DNA of 64,000 nt, from positions 1 through 64,000 of the forward strand of contig CAUJIP010000045.1 of NCBI GenBank assembly GCA_963205235.1, in the 5' to 3' direction. How positions within the stretch are numbered: the first letter of the stretch is position 1; every line of letters begins with the position of its first letter. Of this stretch, positions 9,554-18,371 are shown in pieces. The stretch comes from Pseudomonadota bacterium. GTDB taxonomy: Bacteria; Pseudomonadota; Alphaproteobacteria; Rhodobacterales; Rhodobacteraceae. A program made the translations under genes and the position numbers. The notes beneath the pieces are model-generated. The model saw only the letters and a list, made by a program, of their open reading frames with translations. It had not been told where the DNA came from and made no database searches.

Positions 9554-10477
9554 TCACAAGGTCTTGGCTTGCTCCGTCGCCTGGGCAACCTCTTCCGGGG
9601 TCAGCTTGGCCGCAGGAGCGGCGCAGCGACCGGTATAGTCATTGCCGTCGAAATCCGGTCCGTTGGTTTCGGCATAGAAACACCAGGCCAGCGCCTCGAC
9701 CTGGCGGTCGGGCATGGTGGCTGCGTTTGCCCAAAGCATTTCGGCCATATCGAAAGAAGCCATCACGTTGCCCAGATCATGGGCGCGGCGATACCATTCC
9801 TCGGCCTCGGCCAGATCGACCGGCCCGCCTTCGCCCAGTTCCTGCATCTCGCCATAGTCGCGCACGGCCCAGTCGATGCCATTCGCCGCGCCGATCAGAT
9901 AGACCTCACGCGCGCGTTCCAGGTCGATCGGCAGGCCGTCACCGGTGGCCAGGATATAGCCCAGGTCGGCGGCGGCTTCGGGATGGCCAAGCGCAACGGC
10001 ACGCTCGATCAGCGCACGGCCAAGCTCGGTGTCCACTTCGGTACCTTCGCCATACAGATAGATATGCGACAGGTTGTGCAGCGAGGCCGGATAGTCCATC
10101 TCGGCGGCCTTGAGGTAAAGCTCCTTCGCCTTGACCATATCCTTGGTCAGGCCGAACAGCCCCTCTTGATAGGCATAGCCAAGGTTGTGAAGCCCGGCAG
10201 GCTGATTGTGCGCTGCGGCCTTTTCATACCATTGCAGCGCCAGCGCCTCATCCACGGCGGTGCCGATGCCGCGTTCATAGAAGAACCCCAGGATCACCTC
10301 GGCCCGCGGCACGCCCGCTTCGGCAAGGGGCTTGATCGCGGCAAAAGCCTCGTCATGCTTACCTTCGATGTAAAGCTGCCGACCCCGGATCGCCGAAATG
10401 TCAGGGGTGTCTTCGGCCATCGCAGGCAAGGACAGCGTCGCAACCACCAGTGCCGTGCAGAGAAGTGTTCGAATCAT
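9554..10477 (-). CDS. Secreted Sel1-like/TPR repeat protein
   Basis: 307-aa exported protein. The start MIRTLLCTALVVATLSLPAMAE is a good signal peptide, so I use the ATG at 10477 rather than the track start at 10501. The mature region is a chain of 36-residue Sel1 repeats (examples: RAEVILGFFYERGIGTAVDEALALQWYEKAA, PAGLHNLGYAYQEGLFGLTKD, PEAAADLGYILATGDG) from about residue 45 to 255, then a Cys-containing tail. Such solenoids act as protein-protein scaffolds in the periplasm. It is divergent from hpt with 68 nt between. No partner can be named. Confidence 0.85.
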   Translation of the reverse strand: MIRTLLCTALVVATLSLPAMAEDTPDISAIRGRQLYIEGKHDEAFAAIKPLAEAGVPRAEVILGFFYERGIGTAVDEALALQWYEKAAAHNQPAGLHNLGYAYQEGLFGLTKDMVKAKELYLKAAEMDYPASLHNLSHIYLYGEGTEVDTELGRALIERAVALGHPEAAADLGYILATGDGLPIDLERAREVYLIGAANGIDWAVRDYGEMQELGEGGPVDLAEAEEWYRRAHDLGNVMASFDMAEMLWANAATMPDRQVEALAWCFYAETNGPDFDGNDYTGRCAAPAAKLTPEEVAQATEQAKTL

Positions 10478-10545
10478 TTCCCAACCTCTTTTGAAATGCA
10501 ATGACAGGAAAAGCTTACGACCATGCTTCTTGCCGGGAAACCCTG

Positions 10546-11097
10546 ATGCCAGACCGTCCCTATGTTATCGACCAGATGATCAGCGCCAAGTCGATTGCCG
10601 CCAGGGTCGAGGCGCTTGCACGCGAGATTACGGACCATTTCAGCGGCACCGACAAGCTGGTTGTCGTGGGCCTCTTGCGCGGGTCCTTCGTGTTCATCGC
10701 CGATCTGGTGCGCGAGATCGAGCTGCCGGTCGAGGTGGATTTCCTTGAAGCCTCGTCCTACGGCGACAGCATGCATTCCAGCCGCGAGGTCCGCATCCTG
10801 AAAGACCTGCGGGGCGAGATTGCGGGGCGTGACGTGCTGGTGGTGGAAGACATCATCGACACCGGCTTCACGCTGACCCATGTCCTGCACATGCTGAAGG
10901 CGCGCGAACCGGCGCGGCTGAAGACCTGCGCGCTTCTGGACAAGCCGACGCGCCGGGAAGTACCGGTCAAGGCGGACTGGACGGGATTCGAGATCCCCGA
11001 CGAATTCGTCGTGGGCTATGGCATCGACTTTGCGCAGCGCAATCGCAACCTGCCCTTCATCGGCAAGGTCCGCTTTGTCGAAGGCGCCAAGGGGTGA
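10546..11097 (+). CDS. hpt: Hypoxanthine phosphoribosyltransferase
   Basis: 183-aa purine-salvage enzyme that converts hypoxanthine (and usually guanine) plus PRPP to the nucleotide. I use the ATG at 10546 ([21 protein letters not shown]); the upstream extension to 10501 would overlap the divergent promoter. Motifs: [19 protein letters not shown], the flexible-loop SYGDS, and the PRPP-binding [14 protein letters not shown] near residues 104-117, followed by [11 protein letters not shown]. Its TGA overlaps the GTG of the next small gene. Confidence 0.95.
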   Translation: MPDRPYVIDQMISAKSIAARVEALAREITDHFSGTDKLVVVGLLRGSFVFIADLVREIELPVEVDFLEASSYGDSMHSSREVRILKDLRGEIAGRDVLVVEDIIDTGFTLTHVLHMLKAREPARLKTCALLDKPTRREVPVKADWTGFEIPDEFVVGYGIDFAQRNRNLPFIGKVRFVEGAKG

Positions 11098-11270
11098 ACT
11101 ATCTGCGGACGCTGATGCGGGCCAAACAACTGGCAAAGCGCCCCCCGGCCCCGTGGCGTATCAAGCTTTACCTGTTCGTGATCGCCGCCTGCTTGGTGAT
11201 CGTCGGGATCGAGGCCTTTGTCGGCTGGCCAGAATGGCTGACCGTTGACCGCGGGCAGGTCAATCCGTGA
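11094..11270 (+). CDS. 58-aa single-span membrane protein (missed by the ORF track)
   Basis: GTG start overlapping the hpt stop as GTGA. The translation is [18 protein letters not shown]... with one clear transmembrane helix ([19 protein letters not shown], about residues 26-43) preceded by a basic stretch, so the N-terminus is probably cytoplasmic; the tail is [14 protein letters not shown]. Translational coupling to hpt and the sensible membrane topology support a real gene. No function can be given. Confidence 0.7.
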   Translation: MNYLRTLMRAKQLAKRPPAPWRIKLYLFVIAACLVIVGIEAFVGWPEWLTVDRGQVNP

Positions 11271-11323
11271 TTTGACCGCAGTCCCGCCGCATGTAACGTG
11301 GCCGGTAGAAGCCTTGGAGACGA

Positions 11324-12217
11324 ATGATGTTGCGAATCCTGCGCTATCTTGTGGGCCTTGGACTGATCGTGGCGGCAGCGCTGTGGTTCGTGACCTTGCC
11401 CAAGCCCCTGTCCGAGGCTGATGTCGCGGGCCTGACCGGCGATGCGGCCAAGGGCCAAGCGGTATTCTGGGCCTCGGGCTGTGCGTCGTGCCACATGGCG
11501 GACGGTGCCAAGGACGCCGAGCAGCTGGTGCTGAAAGGCGGGCAACGCTTTGGCTCGGACTTCGGGACGTTCATCGCGCCGAACATCAGCCAGGACCCGG
11601 AACATGGGATCGGGGACTGGAGCCTTCTTGACCTTGCCAATGCGCTGAAGCGCGGTGTCGGGCGCAAGGGGGAACACCTTTACCCCGCCCTGCCCTATGC
11701 GGCCTATGCCAAGATGGAGATGCAGGATGTCGCGGACCTTTACGCCTTTCTGAAAACCCTGCCCGCCGATCCGACCCCAAGTGCCGAACATGAACTGGGC
11801 TTTCCGTTCTCGCTGCGGCAGGGCATCGGGGTCTGGAAGCTTTTGTTCCTGTCGGAAGACTGGGTCATTCAGGGCGACCTGAGCCCATCTGCCACCCGTG
11901 GTCGCTATATTGCCGAAGCGCTGGCGCATTGCGGCGAATGCCACACGCCCCGCAACCTTATCGGCGGGCTGAAAACCAGCGCCTGGCTGTCCGGCGCACC
12001 GATCCCCGGCGGCAAGGGCAAGACCCCGAACATCACGCCCGCGAAACTGACCTGGTCGCCGGTTGATATCGTCGCCTACCTGACCACCGGCTTCACGCCG
12101 GACTATGACTCCGTCGGCGGGCATATGGCGCATGTGGTCGAAAACCTGGGCCGGCTGCCCGACAGCGACCGGCAGGCGGTGGCGGATTATCTGGCGGTCG
12201 TGCCAGCGGTGGAGTGA
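11324..12217 (+). CDS. Membrane-anchored diheme cytochrome c
   Basis: 297-aa electron carrier with one N-terminal membrane anchor (MMLRILRYLVGLGLIVAAALWFV) and two c-type heme sites, CASCH near residues 53-57 and CGECH near 203-207, each in its own cytochrome-c-like half (AAKGQAVFWASGC...; GRYIAEALAHCG...). Likely Met ligands lie in MEMQDVADLYAFLKTLP and the GGHMAHVV segment. This resembles the cytochrome subunits that serve alcohol, aldehyde or gluconate dehydrogenases in the periplasm, but no dehydrogenase gene adjoins it. GGAG stands 5-8 nt before the ATG. Confidence 0.88.
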   Translation: MMLRILRYLVGLGLIVAAALWFVTLPKPLSEADVAGLTGDAAKGQAVFWASGCASCHMADGAKDAEQLVLKGGQRFGSDFGTFIAPNISQDPEHGIGDWSLLDLANALKRGVGRKGEHLYPALPYAAYAKMEMQDVADLYAFLKTLPADPTPSAEHELGFPFSLRQGIGVWKLLFLSEDWVIQGDLSPSATRGRYIAEALAHCGECHTPRNLIGGLKTSAWLSGAPIPGGKGKTPNITPAKLTWSPVDIVAYLTTGFTPDYDSVGGHMAHVVENLGRLPDSDRQAVADYLAVVPAVE

Positions 12218-12330
12218 TCCGGCTTTCGGGCCGGTGGCTGCGGCCCTTGGCCCGAAGGTATGGGATGCCTTAATTGTCGGAAGCCCGATGTCGCGGTAGT
12301 CTTATTCTACCAAACATAGGGGATAGCATC

Positions 12331-13233
12331 ATGAAAATTCTTGGCACTGCTTCGGTTTTGGCCCTTCTGGGCTCGGTCGCGCCGGTCATGGCACTGGACA
12401 TCGGCGGCGGCTTCTCGCTGACCGGCAAGCTTGAATACGAACACATCAGCACCAAGACCACCGAACAGTCCTTCGGATTGCTGGACGCTGACCTCAGCTA
12501 TGAAAGCGCCAGCGGCTTTGGCGGCTTCATCGGGGTTCAGGGGATCAGCGTCGGGTCGTCGACCGAAGCCCTTTATGGAGCGCTGAGCTATTCCGGCGAC
12601 TTCGGCAAGATCCAGATCGGTGCGCCGCGCAACGCGCTTGACGATTACATCGGCGCTCCTGCCTTGGGCGGTCTTGACTATCTTGACCTGCAACTGGGGA
12701 TGTTCACAGGCAGCATTCTGCCGATCCAGGTGCTTAGCAGCAGTGCCGATGCAGCTGCAGGGATCCGCTATGACGGCAATTTTGGGGGTGCGCGGGTTGG
12801 CGTGTCCTATCATGACCTTGAAGGCGGCCAGGTGCTGGATGTCGCGGTCAACTACAGCTTTGGCGAGACGATCGTGAAGGCGGGCGGCGAACATGTGAAC
12901 GGCAGCGGGCTTTCGGCGTCCAGCTTCTTTATCGGTGCAGAACATGACTTTGGCCAGGTGACTGCGGGTGCAATCGTTGGCACCAGCGACATCCTTTCCT
13001 CGAACGTGCGGTCGGTTTCGCTTTACGCCGTCTACAGTCCGACCGACCGTCTGGATCTGACCGCGACGGCATTGCATGTGAACGGCCTTGGCAGCGACGG
13101 AACGCTTTATGGCATCGCGGCCAACTATGACCTGACCGATGATGTCTTCGTCGAGGCCGGATATCTGGGATCGTCGGGCGGTGCTTTCTTTGGCAGCGAC
13201 ATCGTGAACGTGTCGGTCGGCGTCAAGTTCTGA
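12331..13233 (+). CDS. Outer-membrane beta-barrel protein (porin-like), paralogue 1 of 3
   Basis: 300-aa exported protein. Start chosen at MKILGTASVLALLGSVAPVMA, a signal peptide preceded by GGGGA; the track start lies 57 nt upstream. The mature chain has alternating polar/hydrophobic strands rich in Gly, Tyr and Asp (LTGKLEYEH, IQIGAPRNALDD, VSYHDLEG, GAIVGTSDI) and ends in VSVGVKF; a terminal Phe is the typical outer-membrane insertion signal. It shares the LTG.LEYE start and the IG.PR motif with the proteins at 14221 and 15273, so these are paralogues. Likely a general diffusion porin; the substrate is unknown. Confidence 0.78.
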   Translation: MKILGTASVLALLGSVAPVMALDIGGGFSLTGKLEYEHISTKTTEQSFGLLDADLSYESASGFGGFIGVQGISVGSSTEALYGALSYSGDFGKIQIGAPRNALDDYIGAPALGGLDYLDLQLGMFTGSILPIQVLSSSADAAAGIRYDGNFGGARVGVSYHDLEGGQVLDVAVNYSFGETIVKAGGEHVNGSGLSASSFFIGAEHDFGQVTAGAIVGTSDILSSNVRSVSLYAVYSPTDRLDLTATALHVNGLGSDGTLYGIAANYDLTDDVFVEAGYLGSSGGAFFGSDIVNVSVGVKF

Positions 13234-13254
13234 TCCAGCGGCTTTGAAACACTG

Positions 13255-13286
13255 CGGGCGGTTCCGATGCCGGAGCCGCCCGTTTC
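13255..13286 (+). terminator. Intrinsic terminator after barrel gene 1
   Basis: Imperfect GC-rich hairpin GGGCGGTTCC / GGAGCCGCCC followed by TTTCGTTT, 22 nt beyond the stop. From here to 13513 I see no gene, only three degenerate copies of a TTGACCGGCG/ATTGGCCGGGC motif around 13322-13376. Confidence 0.65.
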
Positions 13287-13513
13287 GTTTGGGCGGTGTA
13301 GTCGTCCGCTCGCAGGGAACCGGCTTGACCGGCGCAGATTGACCGGCGGACATCGGCTCGATTGGCCGGGCATCGGCCAGAAACCGCCATAAACCAAAGT
13401 GATACGCGGACCAAATGCCACGTCCGTTTATTGCCCGCACGCGCATTTCGCCTTCTGGGTGTAAGTCCTATCCCCGAATCCTGTTCCCAAGAATCCCGTC
13501 AAGGAGTGTAGAA

Positions 13514-13981
13514 ATGAAGCGAGTGTTTCTCGCCGCTGCCGTTCTGGCTTCGGTTGCGACTGTCAGCATCGCGCAAGATGCGGAAGACCCGTTTGCCGAT
13601 GCCGTGGAAATGCGTCACGGCCTGATGCTGCAGATGGCGACCGACATCGGCAAGCTTGGCGCGATGGCCAAGGGTGAAGCCGACTATGACGCGGCAGTTG
13701 CTACCAAGGCCTCGGCCAACATCGCGGCGATTGCCTCGGTGATCAGCATGGATCAGTTCCCTGCCGGGTCCGAATACCAGGCCTCGGCCGACAGCTTTGC
13801 CCTGCCCGCTCTGTGGGCAAGCCAGGATGATTTCCTGACCAAGGTCGCCGACCTGAACACCGCTGCGGCGGCGATGCAGGTGGCGGCGGCGACGGATGTC
13901 GAAGGTGTCAAGGCGGGCATGGCCCAGCTTGGCGCCGCCTGCTCTGCCTGCCACAAGGCCTATCGCCAGCCGGAAGAATAG
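13514..13981 (+). CDS. Cytochrome c'
   Basis: 155-aa periplasmic four-helix-bundle cytochrome. The ATG at 13514 begins a signal peptide (MKRVFLAAAVLASVATVSIAQ); the track ORF adds 33 upstream residues without support. The mature sequence is Ala-rich and helical (EMRHGLMLQMATDIGKLGAMAKG...) and ends with the diagnostic C-terminal heme site CSACHKAYR. Cytochromes c' bind NO, CO or O2 and are often linked to nitrosative-stress tolerance in Rhodobacter; that role here is family knowledge, not read from context. It sits between two paralogous outer-membrane barrel genes. Confidence 0.92.
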   Translation: MKRVFLAAAVLASVATVSIAQDAEDPFADAVEMRHGLMLQMATDIGKLGAMAKGEADYDAAVATKASANIAAIASVISMDQFPAGSEYQASADSFALPALWASQDDFLTKVADLNTAAAAMQVAAATDVEGVKAGMAQLGAACSACHKAYRQPEE

Positions 13982-14021
13982 ACCCGGATCCCCGCGATCT
14001 GACGCGGGGCAAGGATCATAA

Positions 14022-14051
14022 GGCCCGGACGGGATCAGCCCCGCCCGGGCC
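14022..14051 (+). terminator. Stem-loop terminator after cytochrome c'
   Basis: GGCCCGGACGGG / CCCCGCCCGGGCC stem about 40 nt past the stop, with a short T-containing tail (TTGCC). The remainder to 14220 shows no ORF; an AT-richer patch just before the next start (AAAAAACAACAAACAGG) could hold its promoter and ribosome site. Confidence 0.55.
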
Positions 14052-14220
14052 TTGCCATATCCAGGACAATCCCTCTGGCCGGACTGCGGCCCCCCCCGGC
14101 GCGTGCAGCACCGGTGGGCGCGGAAATATGCCGAACCACAAGATGCTGATTGCACAGACTTTCCTTCGTCAAAGTCCTGTGGCATGATCAGAAAAAACAA
14201 CAAACAGGTGGACCGAGCAG

Positions 14221-15102
14221 ATGACCCGTTTCCTTTTCCCCGCCCTTGTGGCGATCAGCGCCATGCCGGCCCTGGCCCAGGATGGTGCTACCGGCCTGTC
14301 CTATTCCGGCGAGGTCAAGCTGGAATACGTCGACGCAAACTCCAATATGCTTGCCTTTCGGGGCGATGCGGTGATGAGCTGGCGGTCGGGCGGGCTTTTG
14401 GGCTTTGACGCCTCTCTCGACACGATCCATACCGACGAAGGCGACGATTTCACCAATTTCTGGGCGGCTGCGGTCTTTACCATGGGGTCCAGCGAAGTTG
14501 CCATCGGCGCGCCACGTCCGGTGCTTGACTCCCTTCGCGTCAACCCGCGGTTTTCCACTTCTCGCCTGGTGGATCTGCAGACGAGCTTCCTTCGCGGGCC
14601 GCTGACCACGATTGCCAGTGCGCAGGACAATGGCATGACCCCGGGTCTGACCTATAAATACAATTCGGGCGACCTGACCTTCGGCGCGGGCTATCATCAT
14701 CTGAACGACGGGTCCGGGGTCGACCTTTTCGAAGGCATCATGCGCTATGACGGTGGCGGGACAAGCTACTTCATCTCGGCGGAATATGCCGACACGTCGT
14801 CCAGCAACGTAACCTTCCTGCAGATCGGTGCCCTGCACGAGTCCGACCGGTTCGATGCCGGTGTCACGCTGGGGAAGGTGCGGTCCTCGGGTGCGATCCA
14901 CACGCTGCGGCTTTACGGTGCCTTTGACGTGGTGCCGTCGCTGACGGTGCGCGGCGATCTTCTGATGGTCGAGAAAGCCGAAGACATCTATTCGCTGTCG
15001 GCGACATACACGATGGACAGCGGGCTTTTCGTCGAAGGTGGCGGCACCGTGCTGAACGGATCGGACGAGATCTACGATATCGGCGTCGGCTTCAAGTTCT
15101 GA
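14221..15102 (+). CDS. Outer-membrane beta-barrel protein (porin-like), paralogue 2 of 3
   Basis: 293-aa exported protein with signal peptide MTRFLFPALVAISAMPALAQ. The mature part begins LSYSGEVKLEYVD, contains VAIGAPRPVLDSL at the position equivalent to IGAPRNALDD in paralogue 1, has alternating-strand segments throughout (FGAGYHHLNDG, FISAEYADTS) and ends IGVGFKF with the terminal Phe of barrel proteins. Clearly homologous to the genes at 12331 and 15273 although strongly diverged, so an old local duplication is likely. Confidence 0.78.
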   Translation: MTRFLFPALVAISAMPALAQDGATGLSYSGEVKLEYVDANSNMLAFRGDAVMSWRSGGLLGFDASLDTIHTDEGDDFTNFWAAAVFTMGSSEVAIGAPRPVLDSLRVNPRFSTSRLVDLQTSFLRGPLTTIASAQDNGMTPGLTYKYNSGDLTFGAGYHHLNDGSGVDLFEGIMRYDGGGTSYFISAEYADTSSSNVTFLQIGALHESDRFDAGVTLGKVRSSGAIHTLRLYGAFDVVPSLTVRGDLLMVEKAEDIYSLSATYTMDSGLFVEGGGTVLNGSDEIYDIGVGFKF

Positions 15103-15127
15103 TCCGGGCGCTGTAGCGATTGGTGAT

Positions 15128-15158
15128 CGGGCGGCATCCCCAGGGTGCCGCCCGTTTT
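15128..15158 (+). terminator. Intrinsic terminator after barrel gene 2
   Basis: Perfect 9-bp arms CGGGCGGCA / TGCCGCCCG with a short loop, followed by TTTTC. A textbook Rho-independent terminator 25 nt past the stop codon. Confidence 0.85.
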
Positions 15159-15272
15159 CATTGCCCCGCCTCGATTGGCCTTTGCGACGGTTCTCAAGAA
15201 ACGAGTGGCGGCAAGGTGCAATTGAAAGTAACCAAGGGGTCGCGCTTTGGCTTTTGCATAATCGGAAACCTG

Positions 15273-16220
15273 ATGATCTCCCGTTCCGTCACGACCATTA
15301 CACTGGCCTTGGGCCTGACATTTCCCGCATTTTCTCAGGGCCTTGATCTTAAGAACGGGTTCACCCTGACCGGCGAGGTCGAGCTTGAGTATGTCCACTT
15401 CGACGGCGAAGGGACGAACCAGGAGGTCTATGCCCTTGCAGATATTGGCCTGAAGTGGCGCAGCCAGTCCTCCAGCGGGGTCTCGATCGGGGTCGATGTC
15501 GATCTTGTTGGCACCGATGCAACTGGCAGTGAAAGCGACTGGAACAAGGTCTGGGGCGGTCTGGTTCTGGCCACGGACCTTGGCGACTTGACGATCGGTA
15601 CGCCAAGATCCCTGATCAAGACCATGATCGTCGCGCCGAACATCGGCGGCTTCGCAGCCTTCGAGAGGTCCAATGACAGCTTCGGCGGTTCATGGCTGGA
15701 ACCTTACGGGGTCGCAGATTTCGTGAACATCAGCGGTGTCAGCTTCAAAGGCACCAAAGGGGCCCTCAGCTATGGGGCATCCTATAGCTGGATCTCCAGC
15801 GACATGCCCGGCGACAGAAAGCAAGAAATTTTGGAACTTGTCGCCGTGCTGGAGACCGGCAAGATCAAGCTTCAGGCCGGATTCCAGCAAAGAGAACTCC
15901 TGAATGTCAGCGCGATCCGCCGGTCGCTGGGCGCGACCTATACCGGGGATCGGTTCTCGGCCGGGGTGCTGCGCAGCGAAACACCGTCCAGCTTCTTCCC
16001 GACCAGTTCTACCCTCATCTTTGCCGACTATGACATCACCGATGCATTGACCCTTGGCGCGCAGGCCAACCAGACGCAGATTGGCACCTTCTGGACCAAT
16101 TTCTACGGGCTGACCGGGGAATATACCTTTGCCAATGGTGCCTTTGCTCAAGTGGGCCTCTACAGCGCGCCGGACTACGACATCACCCACGCCAACGCAT
16201 CCATCGGGTTCCGCTTCTGA
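15273..16220 (+). CDS. Outer-membrane beta-barrel protein (porin-like), paralogue 3 of 3
   Basis: 315-aa exported protein. The ATG at 15273 opens a signal peptide (MISRSVTTITLALGLTFPAFSQG); the track ORF begins 153 nt earlier, inside the terminator of the previous gene. The mature start GFTLTGEVELEYVHFDG and the LTIGTPRSLIKTM motif match the two upstream paralogues, strands alternate along the length, and the end ASIGFRF again finishes in Phe. The three genes have separate terminators, so they are probably expressed independently. Confidence 0.78.
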   Translation: MISRSVTTITLALGLTFPAFSQGLDLKNGFTLTGEVELEYVHFDGEGTNQEVYALADIGLKWRSQSSSGVSIGVDVDLVGTDATGSESDWNKVWGGLVLATDLGDLTIGTPRSLIKTMIVAPNIGGFAAFERSNDSFGGSWLEPYGVADFVNISGVSFKGTKGALSYGASYSWISSDMPGDRKQEILELVAVLETGKIKLQAGFQQRELLNVSAIRRSLGATYTGDRFSAGVLRSETPSSFFPTSSTLIFADYDITDALTLGAQANQTQIGTFWTNFYGLTGEYTFANGAFAQVGLYSAPDYDITHANASIGFRF

Positions 16221-16228
16221 TCCCGGCA

Positions 16229-16249
16229 CGGGGCCGGGTCGCGGCCCCG
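16229..16249. terminator. Short bidirectional hairpin between barrel gene 3 and lipA
   Basis: CGGGGCC / GGCCCCG with a 7-nt loop, in the 30-nt gap between two convergent stop codons. No long T-tract, so termination strength is uncertain. Confidence 0.5.
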
Positions 16250-16250
16250 A

Positions 16251-17195
16251 TCAGGCCCGCCCGCCCTGCCGCGCCGCCCGCATCCGGGCGAAATCGTCGC
16301 CTGCGTGATAGCTGGACCGGGTAAGCGGCGTGGCCGAGACCATCAGGAACCCCTTGCCCCAGGCCGCCGTTTCATAGGCCTTGAATTCCTCGGGCGTGAC
16401 AAAGCTTTCAATGGCGTGGTGCTTGGGCGTCGGTTGCAGGTATTGGCCGATGGTCAGGAAATCGACATTCGCCGACCGCATGTCATCCATGACCTGTTGC
16501 ACGGCCTGCCGATCCTCGCCCAGACCCACCATGATGCCCGATTTGGTGAACATCATCGGGTCCAGTTCCTTGACCCGCTGCAACAGGCGAAGCGAGTGGA
16601 AATACCGCGCGCCGGGGCGGACAGTCGGGTATAGCCCCGGCACGGTTTCCAGATTGTGGTTCAGAACGTCAGGCCGGGCCGCGACCACGGTTTCCAGGGC
16701 ACTGGGAGGGCAGCGCAGGAAATCGGGCACCAGAACCTCGATCGTCGTGTCGGGCGACCGATGGCGGATCGCGCGGATGGTCTGGGCGAAATGCTCGGCT
16801 CCGCCGTCCTCAAGATCGTCCCGGTCAACGCTGGTCACCACAACGTGGCTTAGCCCCAGTTCCGCCACTGCATGCGCCACCCGCCCCGGCTCGAACGTAT
16901 CCAAGGCCTGCGGCTTCCCCGTCGCCACGTTGCAGAAGGTGCAGCCCCGGGTGCAGATCTCGCCCATGATCATCATGGTGGCGTGGCCCTGGCTCCAGCA
17001 CTCGCCGACGTTGGGGCAACCGGCCTCTTCACAGACGGTGACCAGCTTCTTCGTCTTCAGGATGTCGCGCGTCTTCTTGTAGCCCTCGGACGTCGGTGCC
17101 TTGACCCTTATCCACGACGGTTTCTTCGGCTGGGCATTGTCAGGCCGATGCGCCTTTTCCGGGTGGCGTTCGTCGGGAAGCTTCAGATCGCGCAT
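16251..17195 (-). CDS. lipA: Lipoyl synthase
   Basis: Radical SAM enzyme that inserts two sulfurs into protein-bound octanoyl groups to make lipoate. The ATG at 17195 ([20 protein letters not shown]) gives 314 aa, the normal length; the track start 132 nt upstream is not supported. The auxiliary cluster motif [12 protein letters not shown] and the radical-SAM CTRGCTFC are both intact, and the C-terminus carries the conserved [17 protein letters not shown] with the Arg-Ser-Ser cluster ligand. lipB is not nearby. Divergent from the agmatine deiminase gene across about 150 nt. Confidence 0.96.
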   Translation of the reverse strand: MRDLKLPDERHPEKAHRPDNAQPKKPSWIRVKAPTSEGYKKTRDILKTKKLVTVCEEAGCPNVGECWSQGHATMMIMGEICTRGCTFCNVATGKPQALDTFEPGRVAHAVAELGLSHVVVTSVDRDDLEDGGAEHFAQTIRAIRHRSPDTTIEVLVPDFLRCPPSALETVVAARPDVLNHNLETVPGLYPTVRPGARYFHSLRLLQRVKELDPMMFTKSGIMVGLGEDRQAVQQVMDDMRSANVDFLTIGQYLQPTPKHHAIESFVTPEEFKAYETAAWGKGFLMVSATPLTRSSYHAGDDFARMRAARQGGRA

Positions 17196-17348
17196 GGGCG
17201 GGCCCCTTGAAGTGTGTTCTCTGCAGATAAGCCGGATCGGGACCAAAGGCAACGCGGGCCTCTGCGCGGCCGCGCAAGGCAGCCATGCGGATTGACAGTT
17301 CCTGCCCCGCCGCCGATCCTTGGCCAATGCCTAAGCGAAGGACCGAAG

Positions 17349-18371
17349 ATGACCTGGACCATGCCGTCCGAGACCGCCCCGCAGGACCGGATCTGGATGT
17401 CCTTCCCCCGCGCCTGGCCCGATGAGTCCCCGACCGACCGCGAAGCCGCCTATAAAGCCTGGACCGCCGTCGCCGATGCGATTGCAGAATTCGAGCCGGT
17501 GACGATGGTCGTCGACCCCTCGGAAACCCAACGAGCCATGAACATGCTGGGACGCGGGATCGAGCAGGTCTCCCGTGTGATCGACGACTACTGGATGCGC
17601 GACACAGGTCCGACCTTTGTCCACGCCGCCGATGGGTCGCTGGCCGCCGTCGACTGGATTTTCAACGCCTGGGGCGGAAACATCGCGACCGGTGCAAAGA
17701 ACGACCGTGGCCTTGCCGCCTTTGTCGCCGAAGTCGCAGGCGTGCCCGTCATCCCCTCGCTTCTGGTGAACGAAGGCGGCGGCATCCATGTCGATGGCGA
17801 AGGCACGATCCTACTGACCGAAACCGTGCAACTGGGCCAAGGCCGCAACCCCTATGCCGATGCCGCGCGGGTCGAGGCCGAGATGGCCCGCACCCTTGGC
17901 ACGGAAAAGGTGATCTGGCTGAAGCGTGGCCTGACCCGCGACTATGACAGCCACGGCACCTTGGGCCATGTCGATATCGTCGCCTGTTTCCCTGCCCCCG
18001 GTAAAGTGCTGATCCACGACCAGCGCGACCCCTCGCACCCCGACCATGCGGTCAGTGCCGAAACTCGCGCGATCCTGTCTGACGCCACCGACGCCAAGGG
18101 CCGCAAGCTGGAAATCATCCCGGTTCCGGCCCCGAAACTCCTCCGCGACGCCGATGGGTTCGTCGATTACAGCTACATCAACCACCTTGCCGTCAACGGT
18201 GGCGTCATCGCCTGCGGTTTCGGCGAGGATTACGCCGACGCCCAGGCGCGCGAGATCCTCTCCGCCGCCTATCCCGGTCGCCGTGTCGTGACGGTGGACG
18301 CGCGGGAAATCTTTGCCCGGGGCGGCGGCATCCACTGCATCACCCAGCAGCAGCCGAAGGCACGCGCATGA
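17349..18371 (+). CDS. aguA: Agmatine deiminase family protein
   Basis: 340-aa enzyme of the peptidyl-arginine-deiminase fold that hydrolyses agmatine to N-carbamoylputrescine and ammonia. The ATG at 17349 (MTWTMPSETAPQDRIWMSFPRAWP) matches the family N-terminus. Motifs: DDYWMRDTGPTFV, LVNEGGGIHVDGEGT, YDSHGTLGHVDIVACF with the catalytic His/Asp region, and the C-terminal GGGIHCITQQQP with the nucleophile Cys330. Its stop overlaps the start of the amidase gene (ATGA), suggesting the product is passed to that hydrolase. Confidence 0.88.
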   Translation: MTWTMPSETAPQDRIWMSFPRAWPDESPTDREAAYKAWTAVADAIAEFEPVTMVVDPSETQRAMNMLGRGIEQVSRVIDDYWMRDTGPTFVHAADGSLAAVDWIFNAWGGNIATGAKNDRGLAAFVAEVAGVPVIPSLLVNEGGGIHVDGEGTILLTETVQLGQGRNPYADAARVEAEMARTLGTEKVIWLKRGLTRDYDSHGTLGHVDIVACFPAPGKVLIHDQRDPSHPDHAVSAETRAILSDATDAKGRKLEIIPVPAPKLLRDADGFVDYSYINHLAVNGGVIACGFGEDYADAQAREILSAAYPGRRVVTVDAREIFARGGGIHCITQQQPKARA

